A stretch of DNA of 64,000 nt, taken from the NCBI GenBank assembly GCA_963841705.1, contig CAWJDY010000018.1, forward strand, positions 124,001-188,000. The letters run 5' to 3'. Of this stretch, positions 34,062 through 42,544 are shown in pieces. Both the position numbers and the translations under genes were made by a program. Below the pieces are notes generated by a model. That model was not told where the DNA came from and searched no databases. It saw nothing but the letters and a program-made list of their open reading frames with translations. Positions within the stretch are counted from its first letter, which is position 1. Every line of letters begins with the position of its first letter. This DNA comes from VAZQ01 sp963841705 (GTDB taxonomy: Bacteria > Pseudomonadota > Alphaproteobacteria > Rhizobiales > Xanthobacteraceae).

Positions 34062-34553
34062 ATGTCGCGCACAATCATGCTTGTGGCTTCCGCTGCTGCT
34101 CCTGCACTGCCTCTTGCCGCTTCCGCGTCCGCGCAGCTCTTGCAGCACAAGGACCTGAGTCTTTCCGTTGCGCTTGCCATCACCAACGGCGCGCTCGAAG
34201 CCTGCAAAGCCATGGGTTACGCCGCCTCTGCGGTCGTGGTCGATCGGGACGGCGAGACGCTGGTAGCGCTGCGCGGCGACGGGGCCGGTCCGCATACGGT
34301 CGAGAACGCGCGGCGAAAGGCCTACACCGCGAATGCGTTCAGAATGACCACCGAGGCCTTCTTTCAGGACATGAAGACGCGGCCAGTGCGGCGCGAACAG
34401 ACCACGTTGCCGCACGTGATCGCGATCAATGGCGGCGTACCCATCAAGGTCGGTAACGAGATGATCGGCGGAGTGGGCCTATCCGGCTCGCCAGGCAAAG
34501 ACGAGGAGTGCGTCAACGCCGGACTGAAAAAGGTGAAGCAGCAATTGCAATAG
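34062..34553 (+). CDS. Secreted GlcG/HbpS-family heme-binding-like protein
   Basis: 163 residues with a signal peptide (AAPALPLAASASAQ) and a complete GlcG/HbpS domain: AVVVDRDGETLVALRGDGA, FQDMKTRPVRREQT and GGVPIKVGNEMIGGVGLSGSPGKDEE. Related proteins bind heme or sense redox state in the envelope. It is a relative of the frameshifted copy at 18.0 kb but, unlike it, carries an export signal. A substrate-binding-protein remnant and a deacetylase gene follow. Confidence 0.85.
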   Translation: MSRTIMLVASAAAPALPLAASASAQLLQHKDLSLSVALAITNGALEACKAMGYAASAVVVDRDGETLVALRGDGAGPHTVENARRKAYTANAFRMTTEAFFQDMKTRPVRREQTTLPHVIAINGGVPIKVGNEMIGGVGLSGSPGKDEECVNAGLKKVKQQLQ

Positions 34554-34654
34554 CGACCCAGTGCGTAGCGAGGCTCTGCAAAAGACAAGGGGGCTCCCAG
34601 CTCCCTTGCTTGAGCCTCGGACTCCCTCAGTTAGATTCTGCGCGTGTCGAAGCC

Positions 34655-34777
34655 GCCGAGCTTCCGGTCGAGCAGGCGAGCAAATTCAGCTTCGCCCCCA
34701 ACTTGAGCACCGCAAAGGCGCTCGGCGTCGCCATCCCGCCAACACTGCTGGCGCTCGCCGACGAGGTGATCGAGTGA
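34655..34777 (+). pseudogene. ABC substrate-binding protein, C-terminal remnant
   Basis: The last 40 residues of a tripartite-like ABC substrate-binding protein are recognisable (LPVEQASKF, TAKALGVAIPPTLLALADEVIE in part). The rest of a roughly 330-residue protein is missing. The TGA overlaps the GTG of the deacetylase gene. A similar C-terminal piece lies at 62.9 kb and an N-terminal piece at 52.8 kb. Confidence 0.75.
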
Positions 34778-35748
34778 CAAAGAAATGGAAAATCGGCGCT
34801 CTTCGGCTCATCACCGGGGTGCTACTCCTGCTCGCCATTCACGTTTTCACCAGGGTCACCTTTGCGCAGGAGATAACCGACTGGGTTACCAAATTCCCGC
34901 GTGAGCCGGTTCATGTCTCCGCCTGGCCGGGCGGAAAAAAGGTGGCCGTCAGCTTTGCTCTGTTCGTCGAGGTGTTCGGCTTCGGTCAGGGCCCGGTGTT
35001 GCGCCCAGACCTGGTGGCCCGCAACCCCGATCTCGTGAACGAAGCTTTCCGCCAATATGCGATCACCGCAGGTAACTTGCGCGTAGGCCGGCTGTTCAAG
35101 GAATTGGACGTTCCGCTCAGTATCGTGTTGAACGCCACGTTCCCCGGCACGTACCCTTCAGTATGGAAGGAGTTCCGCGCTGCTCAGCCGAAGGCGCCGA
35201 TCATCGCTCACGGCATGAACAACAGCAACGACATCCTGCCGCTCGGGCGCGGACTGGCCGAACAGAAAGACTATATTCGCCGAACCTTGGAGCTGATCGC
35301 CTCAAAGACCGGGGTGCGGCCGAGCGGCTGGTCAAGTCCCAGCGTCTATTCCAACGGCGACACCATGCAGGCAATGGCCGCCGCTGGGATTACCTACAAC
35401 ATCGATCAGATGGATTCCGACACCGTTTCACGCTTGCGGACTCCGGACGGCGTATTGGTGCTGCTGCCTTATCCGACCGTCACCGTCGACATGGGTCAGT
35501 TTCTGGCGAGGATGAAGTCGGCGAACGAGATCGAGACGCTCTGGCTCGATTACGTGTTGGAGCTCGCCAGCGAGGCCCGTGCAGATCCCGGGCGCGAGGC
35601 GACGACAGTGGTCATCGGGCTCCATCCGTTCGTCGTCGGCACGCCTGATGGCGCGGCCGCGACGCGACGTGTTCTCACGCGCCTGAAGAAGGACGACGCA
35701 GTCTGGCTGGCCGATACCGATATGATCCTCAAGGCGGCCGGTTTGTAG
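34774..35748 (+). CDS. Polysaccharide deacetylase-family protein, membrane-anchored or secreted
   Basis: 324 residues from the GTG at 34774. A signal or anchor (ITGVLLLLAIHVFTRVTFA) precedes an NodB-like domain: VAVSFALFVEV, PLSIVLNATFPG, IIAHGMNNSND, RPSGWSSPSVYSNGDTM and a late VVIGLHPFVVG. The first motif lacks the usual TFDD acid pair (FALFVE instead), as in the allantoinase/PuuE-like branch of the superfamily. It may act on an envelope polysaccharide or a cyclic amide. It overlaps the preceding remnant by 4 bp. Confidence 0.8.
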   Translation: MTKKWKIGALRLITGVLLLLAIHVFTRVTFAQEITDWVTKFPREPVHVSAWPGGKKVAVSFALFVEVFGFGQGPVLRPDLVARNPDLVNEAFRQYAITAGNLRVGRLFKELDVPLSIVLNATFPGTYPSVWKEFRAAQPKAPIIAHGMNNSNDILPLGRGLAEQKDYIRRTLELIASKTGVRPSGWSSPSVYSNGDTMQAMAAAGITYNIDQMDSDTVSRLRTPDGVLVLLPYPTVTVDMGQFLARMKSANEIETLWLDYVLELASEARADPGREATTVVIGLHPFVVGTPDGAAATRRVLTRLKKDDAVWLADTDMILKAAGL

Positions 35749-35792
35749 CGCGGTTTATTGGTGAGCACTGGTAGGGTGAGTTAGCGGTACTG

Positions 35793-35874
35793 CGTCACAG
35801 ACTACGCTGTCATTCCGGGGCGTCGGCAAGTCGGTTTCACCGACTTGCCGACGAGCCCGGAAACCATAACCCCA
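35793..35874. repeat. REP-type palindrome, left copy
   Basis: A 15-bp perfect stem (35821-35835 with 35839-35853, loop TTC) lies inside the dispersed palindrome CATTCCGGGG...AGCCCGGAAACCATAAC. Such elements are abundant in Bradyrhizobium-type genomes. Bases 35793-35821 recur inverted at 37964-37992 with one mismatch. A second half-copy (GTGGTTATGGATTCCG, 35915-35930) abuts the group II intron. Confidence 0.8.
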
Positions 35875-36543
35875 GCCGGCAGTGGCTCGCTCGTCGGTCG
35901 CAACCGGGCGGTCTGTGGTTATGGATTCCGGTAGCGTCAGGAGAGCAGGAGAGGAGGACGATCGTGAAAACGAGCTGAAACCTTTCGTAGCGGTCCAGAG
36001 GGTTCGACTCCCTCCCGGCAAAGGCGCAGCCCGCCAGCCGGAAGCGAGCCTTGCACGTGTGCGGCAACGTCACGCGTGAAGCGTACGGTAGCAGGTGCTG
36101 AAGCTGCGGGTTAGCCCCGAAATCATTTTCGCTGAAGCCTTCGTAGTCCGGAATGCGGGGGCAGCATCGACGTGGCCGTCACTGGCGAGGGCACGTTGGT
36201 TCGACCGGGGTCCTGGAACGGAGCAGAGGCACGGGATGGATCGCCTGAAGACCTGAGAGATCCCATTCGCGTCCACGTGCGAGAACCGGAGCAGGGCAGC
36301 CGGCAACAAAAGCCCCGGCCTGGAGGAGACCTCCGCTCCTTCAGGAGCGCCACGGCGGGACACGAACCAGGAGGATCGCGTGGGCGGCGGGAGCGAACCA
36401 ATAAGTGACCGTTGATACGCGGGTGGGAAGTCGTAGCGCCTTCATAGTACCGACGAGAGCGGGGAACTGGGCTCACTGGGACCCGATGGAGGAAAGGGAG
36501 GCGTCGTGAGAGAGAACCATTGCCGGGAAACACGGGAGGGGAC

Positions 36544-37869
36544 ATGAACCTCGCGAACCTGTACACGAAACGACAATGGATAGCCGAACTGGCGAGAGCG
36601 AAGCCGAAGAAGGTGCTGTTCTCGCTGCACCACGTTATCGATCTGGAATGGATGCTGAAAGCCTACCGGCTGACCCGCAAGGATGGAGCGACTGGCATCG
36701 ACGGTGTTACCGCGAAGGAATATGAAGCGAAGCTGCAGGCCAATCTCTTGGACCTGCTCAATCGCATCAAGTCCGGAAGCTACAAAGCCCCGCCGGTGCG
36801 CAGAACCTACATCCCGAAGGCAGACGGCTCAAAGCGGCCGCTCGGCATTCCGACCTTTGAAGACAAGGTGGCGCAGCGGGCGATTGTCATGGTTCTGGCG
36901 ACCATCTACGAGCAGGACTTCATGCCTTGCTCGTATGGCTTCCGACCGCGACGCTCAGCCCATGAGGCGCTGCGCAAACTGCATGGCGCCATCTCGTGGC
37001 ATGGACAGCACTGGGTGCTGGATGTCGATATACGCAAGTACTTCGACTCGATTCCGCACGCGCAACTTCGGGCGTTCCTCGACCAGCGAGTAACGGATGG
37101 CGTGATCCGACGGATGATCGACAAGTGGCTGAAAGCAGGGGTCCTGGAAGATGGAACCCTGCGCCTTGCGACTGAAGGTACCCCGCAAGGCGGCGTCATC
37201 TCACCGATGCTCTCGAACATCTTCCTGCACCACGTGCTGGACGAATGGTTCGAGGCAGAGGTGCGACCCCGCATGCTGGGAGAGTGTACGTTGGTGCGCT
37301 TTGCCGATGACTTCGTGATGACGTTCAAGAACCACCGCGACGCCAAACGGGTTCTGGAAGTGCTGGGGAAACGGCTTGCACGGTATGGGCTCACGCTGCA
37401 TCCCGACAAGACCCGGTTCGTCGACTTCCGCCCCGAGCGCAAAGGTGGCACGCATCCGGACTGCGCCGAACCGCCGTTCGACTTTCTGGGCTTCACCCAC
37501 ACCTGGGCGAAGTCACTCAAGGGGCAGAACGTGGTACGGCAACGGACGGCCAAGAGCCGGCTCGCTCGCGCGCTGCTCGCGGCGAAGGAGTGGTGTCGGT
37601 TCAACCGCCACCTGCCGATCCTCGATCAGCGCAAGCGGCTGTCTGAGAAGCTGGTAGGTCACTATGCCTACTACGGTATCACGGGGAACAGCCGGCAACT
37701 CGCCACCTACGCTCATCAGATCACAAGGACGTGGAGGAAGTGGCTGGAACGGCGGACGCGCTCGGAGCCTCTCTCATGGGAGCGGTTCTCTGCCTTCCTC
37801 GCCCGCCATCCCCTCCCGCGACCTCGCATCGTCCATCAGTACGCCACCGCTAGCCAGGCTCTCTCATGA
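36544..37869 (+). CDS. ltrA: Group II intron reverse transcriptase/maturase
   Basis: 441 residues from the ATG at 36544, preceded by GGGAGGGG; a TTG at 36520 is also in frame. RT blocks are YIPKADGSKRPLGIPTFEDK, GFRPRRSAHEAL, VLDVDIRKYFDSI, GTPQGGVISPMLSN and the catalytic FADD in LVRFADDFVM. A maturase X domain follows (YYGITGN, WLERRTR). There is no HNH endonuclease domain. It binds and splices its own intron RNA and reverse transcribes it during retrohoming. It appears intact. Confidence 0.93.
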   Translation: MNLANLYTKRQWIAELARAKPKKVLFSLHHVIDLEWMLKAYRLTRKDGATGIDGVTAKEYEAKLQANLLDLLNRIKSGSYKAPPVRRTYIPKADGSKRPLGIPTFEDKVAQRAIVMVLATIYEQDFMPCSYGFRPRRSAHEALRKLHGAISWHGQHWVLDVDIRKYFDSIPHAQLRAFLDQRVTDGVIRRMIDKWLKAGVLEDGTLRLATEGTPQGGVISPMLSNIFLHHVLDEWFEAEVRPRMLGECTLVRFADDFVMTFKNHRDAKRVLEVLGKRLARYGLTLHPDKTRFVDFRPERKGGTHPDCAEPPFDFLGFTHTWAKSLKGQNVVRQRTAKSRLARALLAAKEWCRFNRHLPILDQRKRLSEKLVGHYAYYGITGNSRQLATYAHQITRTWRKWLERRTRSEPLSWERFSAFLARHPLPRPRIVHQYATASQALS

Positions 37870-37870
37870 A

Positions 37871-37903
37871 GAACCGGAAGCGGTAATCCTGCACGTCCGG
37901 GTC
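37871..37903 (+). ncRNA. Group II intron domain V (intron 1)
   Basis: A 33-base hairpin starts GAACCGGAAGCGG and closes GCACGTCCGGGTC, with the catalytic-triad-like AGC and the bulged segment in the expected places. It begins two bases after the maturase stop, as in the second intron of this window. Confidence 0.8.
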
Positions 37904-37963
37904 CGTGGGGGGTGAGGGTGGTAACATCCTCACCTACCCGGCGCTCCGCTCGCTACGCTCGCG

Positions 37964-37992
37964 GCCCCGGAATGACAGCGTAGTTTGTGACG
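37964..37992. repeat. REP-type palindrome, inverted right copy
   Basis: A 29-bp inverted match to 35793-35821 with one mismatch (CGTCACAAACTACG against CGTCACAGACTACG). It is the far half of the REP element that received the intron. The next 50 bases (AGCCGGCGCATGGCGTAACC) resemble other dispersed repeats in such genomes and run to the phage-like genes. Confidence 0.75.
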
Positions 37993-38242
37993 TAGTAGAG
38001 TAAGCCACGAGCGGGCCTCAGCCGGCGCATGGCGTAACCCACCCTACAAATGCGTCAGATTTTATTGCTCAGTTCGGACAAACCGCGCCGAAGAGCTGCG
38101 GAAAAACGATATCAACGACTTACAGTGGCTAACCCCATCAAATAGCGCCATTGATCAGGAATACGTTTTTGGGGAACTGGCTAACCGCCCGCCGGAACTT
38201 TGGAATGATTGGCCGCCAGATCCAGAAATAGGAAACCCCGCG

Positions 38243-38749
38243 GTGGGCGACCACGGGGTTTCCACTAAAGAAGATCGGCTTGGCGGCACGATCGCAAAAG
38301 AAAATAACCAGCCCGCCGAAAATACGCAAGCCAGCATTTGCCAACAATGCGGGCATGGTTTCCGGCCGCGCAATCGCAGTGGGGGCAGTCCCCAACAATT
38401 CTGCTCGACAGCCTGCCGCAAGGCATCTCATGCCAATGTTCGCAGCGTCGCCAGCATCGTTTCGGACGCTGGGGAAAACACTGGCGAAAACGTAGCAAAA
38501 GACGCTGGAAACCCCGACGCTGGGACGCTGGCGCCCGTATTACCGCCAGATGACGACGCATTTAGTTGGCGCGATGAAATAACCGTCATCCGATCGCAGC
38601 CGGCGATCTGCGTTTATTTCAACCCGCACAACGACATCGTCATCAGGCAGGAAGGATGGCCCGATGAAGATCGCTGGATCTACATAAACCGTCAAAACCT
38701 GCATTTGCTCATTCGGCGCCTGCAGGAGATCGAAAATGAGCGGGCATAA
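38243..38749 (+). CDS. Zinc-finger phage-type hypothetical protein
   Basis: 168 residues from a GTG at 38243. A Cys4-type finger (CQQCGHGFRPRN then FCSTACRKASHA) lies near residue 34, and the C-terminal half (CVYFNPHNDIVIRQ, WIYINRQNLHLLIRRLQE) looks like a phage single-strand or structural protein. The same frame stays open upstream to about 38050 with coding-like sequence (DINDLQWLTPSNSA) but no ATG, so the gene may be cut at its 5' end by the REP/intron junction. It overlaps the next gene by 14 bp. Confidence 0.6.
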   Translation: MGDHGVSTKEDRLGGTIAKENNQPAENTQASICQQCGHGFRPRNRSGGSPQQFCSTACRKASHANVRSVASIVSDAGENTGENVAKDAGNPDAGTLAPVLPPDDDAFSWRDEITVIRSQPAICVYFNPHNDIVIRQEGWPDEDRWIYINRQNLHLLIRRLQEIENERA

Positions 38750-39023
38750 CCATACGGAATTAAACGGCCCGCCGTGCCCGCGCTGTGCGCGTCCCATGGA
38801 GGTGCGCCAGCACGTTCAGATCCGCGAGAAGCAGCGGCGCCAGCCCTTCTATTATTCGCGCTGGTATCGCTGCAATCACATGGATTGCCGAACCAGGGAA
38901 GTCATGCCGCGCGAGTTCAAGGTCTGGAACGATAATTCAGCAGCCGATCATTTACGCCGTTTGCTGGCAGTTCGGGAACAATTGCGGCCGTGGGATGACG
39001 GCCTATGGGACAACGGAAAGTGA
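38736..39023 (+). CDS. Zinc-ribbon phage-type hypothetical protein
   Basis: 95 residues with two Cys pairs (CPRCARPM and CNHMDC) flanking a basic aromatic stretch (QPFYYSRWYRC). This is the Ogr/Delta or small zinc-ribbon pattern often found in phage gene blocks. Its ATG lies inside the end of the upstream gene. A terminase-like pair follows, so it probably belonged to a prophage. Confidence 0.65.
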   Translation: MSGHNHTELNGPPCPRCARPMEVRQHVQIREKQRRQPFYYSRWYRCNHMDCRTREVMPREFKVWNDNSAADHLRRLLAVREQLRPWDDGLWDNGK

Positions 39024-39030
39024 GGCGCCT

Positions 39031-39436
39031 ATGGCCAAGAAGGGTGCCTTTGATATGCCCGCAATGCGTCGTCAGGAGATCGAGCGTATTGCGCGCGGAA
39101 TCGACGTTGCCGACAGCGACGATTTTCGGATCTTCCTGGTCGCATGGCAGTGGCATAATCCGAATAGCAAAGACGCCGCCGGCGCGCTTATGCATTGAGA
39201 AGGCCGAGGAAGCGCGCAGGGGTGCAATGAAAGCGGGCCAGTATTCGGCCGCTGTTGCCGCCACCAAGGAAATTGGCGTCCTGACCGGTATTCGCATTGA
39301 GCGCTCGGAACGCGGTCAGCCCGGCGAGTTCGACTGGCTGGACAAGCTGAGCGTCGAAGAGCTGCGGGCGCTGGCTAAGGGTGAGCTCGATGTTGAGAGC
39401 TATCGACAGAGCCAGCCAAGCCGGTCCGTCAATTGA
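39031..39436 (+). pseudogene. Phage small-terminase-like protein, frameshifted
   Basis: The first frame gives MAKKGAFDMPAMRRQEIERI through SKDAAGALMH and stops at 39196. The sequence then continues in another frame (CIEKAEEARRGAMKAGQYS, then VLTGIRIERSERGQ and LSVEELRALAKGEL). The helical content, the position before a large terminase and the C-terminal GIRIERSE block fit a terminase small subunit. An indel near 39190-39200 breaks it. Confidence 0.6.
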
Positions 39437-39627
39437 ATTTGGCCCGTCTCGGGCTGCGTCGCGTCTGATGTAAACTTGCGTTCCCGCTCCTGAGCCAGAA
39501 GCGGTCGAGCCCTAGCCGATAGCAGCGGCGCCCGCGCTATCCGCATCCCGCCCCGGCGCGCTGCCAGGGGCCTTCTCCTGATTGTTCCTGAGCCAGGAGC
39601 GGACGGAGCCATCGCTGAGGTTGCAGC

Positions 39628-41389
39628 ATGGCAGGTACAGCGGCCTTATCTGGCGCTGCAGTTTTGCAGTCGGACCTTTCGCTACGCGAGCGCCTGACGC
39701 TTCAAGTTATCGCGCGGGCACGGCTGCCGCTGGCGGAGGAACGAGCCGAGCTCGAAGGCAGCCTGATCAGCTTTGTCGAGAGCGCGTGGCTATCGCTTGA
39801 TCCATCCGCGTTTCAGGCATGCTGGGCGATCGATGCCCTGTGCGAGCACCTTCAGGCCGTTACGGAAGGCCAGATCAAGAAGCTGCTGGTGAACTTCCCG
39901 CCCAGGTGCGGCAAGACACTGGTGACCTCCGTATGCTTTCCGGCCTGGACCTGGGCGCGCAGCGAGCAATCATACCTCAGCGGGCCGCAGGTTCGGTTTC
40001 TCTGTGGCAGCTACAATGACGACCTTTCGCTGCAGAACAGCACCAAGCACCGGCGTTTACTGTTAGTCGTGGTACCAAAAGCGCTGGGGCAAGCACTTCA
40101 CGATCACGCTGGATCAGAACACCAAGACGCAATTTGACACCAGCAAAGGCGGCTCCCGCATTTCCACCTCTGCCCGTGGTTCGCTGCTCGGGATCGGCGG
40201 TGATGTCATCCTGGTTGATGATCCACACAATTTGCATGGCGCAGAGAGCGAAGCCGAAAGGTTGCAGGCGCTCAATTGGTGGCGCGAGATCTCCACAACG
40301 CGGCTAAACGATCCGAAGCGGGCGGCCATAGTCGTCATCATGCAACGCCTGCACGAGGAGGACGTAAGCGGCGCGATCCTTTCATCCGAGTGGTCATCGG
40401 ATTGGGTCCATTTGCAAATCCCCATGGAATACGAGTGGCAGCGGCATTGCAGCACGGTGCTGGGCTGGGAAGATCCGCGCGGTTGTGAAGACGACGAGCC
40501 GCTCCTGATCAAGGACGCCAGCGGCGCGCCAGTGCCGCGCGATGCCGAAGCAGCTCGAGCGCTTGAGCAGCGCGAGGGCTGGCTCATGTGGCCGGAACGG
40601 TTTGGACCGAAGGAAATTGCGCGCATCAAGGCCGAGCTGGGGCCGTACATGGCGTCTGGACGCCTGCAACAATCGCCTATGCCCGCAAAGGGCGGCATTT
40701 TCGACCGAACATGGTGGCAACACTACGAGGATCCAGAAAACATGTTTCCGTCGTTCGACCATGTCATCGCCTCTCTGGACAGCGCCTTCACGGCGAAAGA
40801 GCAAAACGATCCGAGCGGCCTGACGATCTGGGGCGTCTATCAGCATGAAGGCAAGCGCCGGATCATGCTGGTGCACGCATGGCGTAAGCACTTGCCGTTC
40901 AGCGGGCCGCGCATCGACAAGGGACCGCAGGAGACCACGTCCGCCTACAAAAAGCGCACGGAGCACACCTGGGGGCTTATGGAATGGGTGGCGGACACCT
41001 GCACCCGCTGCAAGGTTGACAAGTTGCTCATTGAGGCCAAGGCGTCGGGGCTTTCAGCCGCGCAAGAGCTCCACAACCGGTATGCATACCATCCGTGGGC
41101 CATTCAGCTATGTCAGGTCAAAGGAGACAAGCTCGCGAGGGCCTTGGCAGTGCAGCCGATCTTCTCGCAGGGGATGGTCTATGCCCCAGATCGCGACTGG
41201 GCCGAATTGGTGATTACAGAGATGTCCATGTTTCCCGCCGGGCGATTTTCGGATCTGACCGACAGCGCTTCGCAAGGCTTGAAATACCTGCGCGATGTCG
41301 GGCTGGCGCAAACCGACGAGGAACAGCATCAGGCCGAGATCGGGACGGTGATGCACCGGCCCCGGCTCAAGGCCCGCTACCCCTGCTAA
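39628..41389 (+). pseudogene. Phage terminase large subunit, frameshifted
   Basis: Two frames together make a protein of about 587 residues. The N-terminal ATPase part (39628-40060) has the P-loop-like FPPRCGKTLVTS and SYNDDLSLQNSTKHRR. The rest starts at WYQKRWGKHF (40070) and includes GDVILVDDPHN (Walker B), VIASLDSAFTAKE and KLLIEAKASG (nuclease acids), ending at 41389. One extra base between about 40056 and 40070 explains the break. If this is a read error, the gene would be intact. The C-terminus LKARYPC is a typical end. Confidence 0.85.
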
Positions 41390-41552
41390 GGGGGTGTCGT
41401 GCGCCGGGTGGCACCGTCCCCGGGGTGTACGAATAAACCCCATCGGAATCGACTGCTCAAAACTCAATAAAAACGCCCCCTTCGCACCATCCCATTTGAT
41501 GTACGCAAAAAGGGCTGTATTTCCATGCGGTTGTGGTACTCTCTCCGGTAGC

Positions 41553-41569
41553 AAAACCTGGAGGGTTTT
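41553..41569 (+). promoter_or_regulatory. Hairpin enclosing the recombinase ribosome binding site
   Basis: AAAACC (41553-41558) pairs with GGTTTT (41564-41569), with loop TGGAG. The Shine-Dalgarno GGAGG (41560-41564) sits in the loop and first stem base, four bases from another weak T-rich stretch and 8 bases before the ATG. It could limit translation of the recombinase. Confidence 0.35.
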
Positions 41570-41572
41570 CCG

Positions 41573-42190
41573 ATGAAACGTGCTGTTCTCTATCTGCGGG
41601 TCTCAACCCTGGACCAGACCACCGCCAACCAGGAGCGCGAGCTCCGTGACGTTGCGGGCCGCATGGGTTGCGATATCGTCCATGTCTACAAGGACCACGG
41701 CATCAGTGGCGCTAAGGGCAGAGAAAAGCGCCCCGCATTCGACCGGATGTGCCGGGATGCTGCCAAGCGGCAATTCGACATGGTGATGGCGTGGTCGGTC
41801 GATCGGCTTGGCCGCAGCCTTCAGGACCTAGTTGGTTTCCTTTCCGAATTGCACGCGTTGCGGATTGATCTATTCCTGCATCAGCAGGGCCTCGACACTA
41901 CGACGCCGGCCGGCAAGGCGCTGTTTCAAATGATGGGGGTCTTTGCCGAGTTCGAGCGCGCGATGATCCAGGAACGTGTCCGTGCGGGGCTAAAGCGGGC
42001 CGGGAGCGAAGGAAAACGCCTCGGTAGGCCTCCGCTGGCCCCTGCACTGGCCGAGCGAATCCGCGAGGCTCTGAGCAAGCCGGGGCGCACAGAGGGCGTG
42101 CGCAAGATCGCTGCTCGGTTCGGGGTCGATCCTTCGACCGTTCAGCGGATCAGTCGCCCTTTCGACGGCGAAGGCATAAGCGCCGCGTAA
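41573..42190 (+). CDS. Serine site-specific recombinase (resolvase/invertase family)
   Basis: 205 residues, intact. The catalytic Ser is S11 (YLRVSTLDQ), with Arg residues in VDRLGRSLQDL and a long E helix (FAEFERAMIQERVRAGL). A C-terminal helix-turn-helix follows (VRKIAARFGVDPSTVQRI). Small resolvases cut at a short crossover site and can invert or delete DNA. It is next to a phage remnant on one side and a locus with inverted and direct duplications on the other, so a role in that rearrangement is conceivable. Confidence 0.92.
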   Translation: MKRAVLYLRVSTLDQTTANQERELRDVAGRMGCDIVHVYKDHGISGAKGREKRPAFDRMCRDAAKRQFDMVMAWSVDRLGRSLQDLVGFLSELHALRIDLFLHQQGLDTTTPAGKALFQMMGVFAEFERAMIQERVRAGLKRAGSEGKRLGRPPLAPALAERIREALSKPGRTEGVRKIAARFGVDPSTVQRISRPFDGEGISAA

Positions 42191-42544
42191 CGCGAAGAGA
42201 GTATTGATCGTGAAGAGCGGGTTGAGGCCAAGGCTTTCTACCCCTCGAGCAGGCGGCGCATCCTTTCACGCGCAGAGCGGGCAACCGTTCGGGCGACGTC
42301 TGTCATCACGCCAAAATGGCCGCATTCAACTCGCCTTGTTTCTTCGGAGTGGGCAACCAGCTCCATTCGGGGGGAACGGTCGAGGGTGCGGCCTAAGTCT
42401 CCGCGGGGGCAAAGTTAGTCGGGCGACTGAGCCACAGCGACTGAACAAAATCGCCAGTGTTGGAACAGCGCGAGCGTGGGGTGTCTGCGCGCGTGGCTGT
42501 TGCTTGTTGTTGAAGCAGTCGCTGACCTCAACACGGAGATGCCC
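42191..42544. other. Intergenic stretch without a recognisable gene
   Basis: Between the recombinase and the Ig-like protein gene. The minus strand near 42245-42310 could encode a short tail (VARTVARSARERMRRLLEG), possibly the end of a lost gene. GGAG before 42545 sets the start of the next gene. Confidence 0.4.

Larger units (their letters stand above)
35931..37940 (+). mobile_element. Group II intron with reverse transcriptase, inserted in a REP element
   Basis: About 2.0 kb. The left flank ends GGATTCCG and the right flank starts GCGCTCCGCTCGC; joining them recreates a REP palindrome (GGATTCCG...CCCCGGAATGAC), which places both ends within a base or two. About 610 bp of structured RNA precede the maturase gene, whose stop abuts domain V (37871-37903). 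The final stem GGTGAGGGTGG...CCTCACCTACC is a plausible domain VI. The absence of an endonuclease domain and insertion beside a stem-loop resemble class C introns. The subclass is uncertain. Confidence 0.85.

Noticed and set aside
35998..36020. GGTTCGACTCCCTCCC resembles a tRNA T-arm.
   Set aside because: It lies in the 5' RNA part of group II intron 1 and no acceptor or anticodon stems surround it.
36544..37869. Possible diversity-generating retroelement because a reverse transcriptase lies near a repeat-rich secreted protein.
   Set aside because: The protein has group II maturase blocks and an abutting domain V; no template/variable repeat pair with adenine-specific differences was seen.
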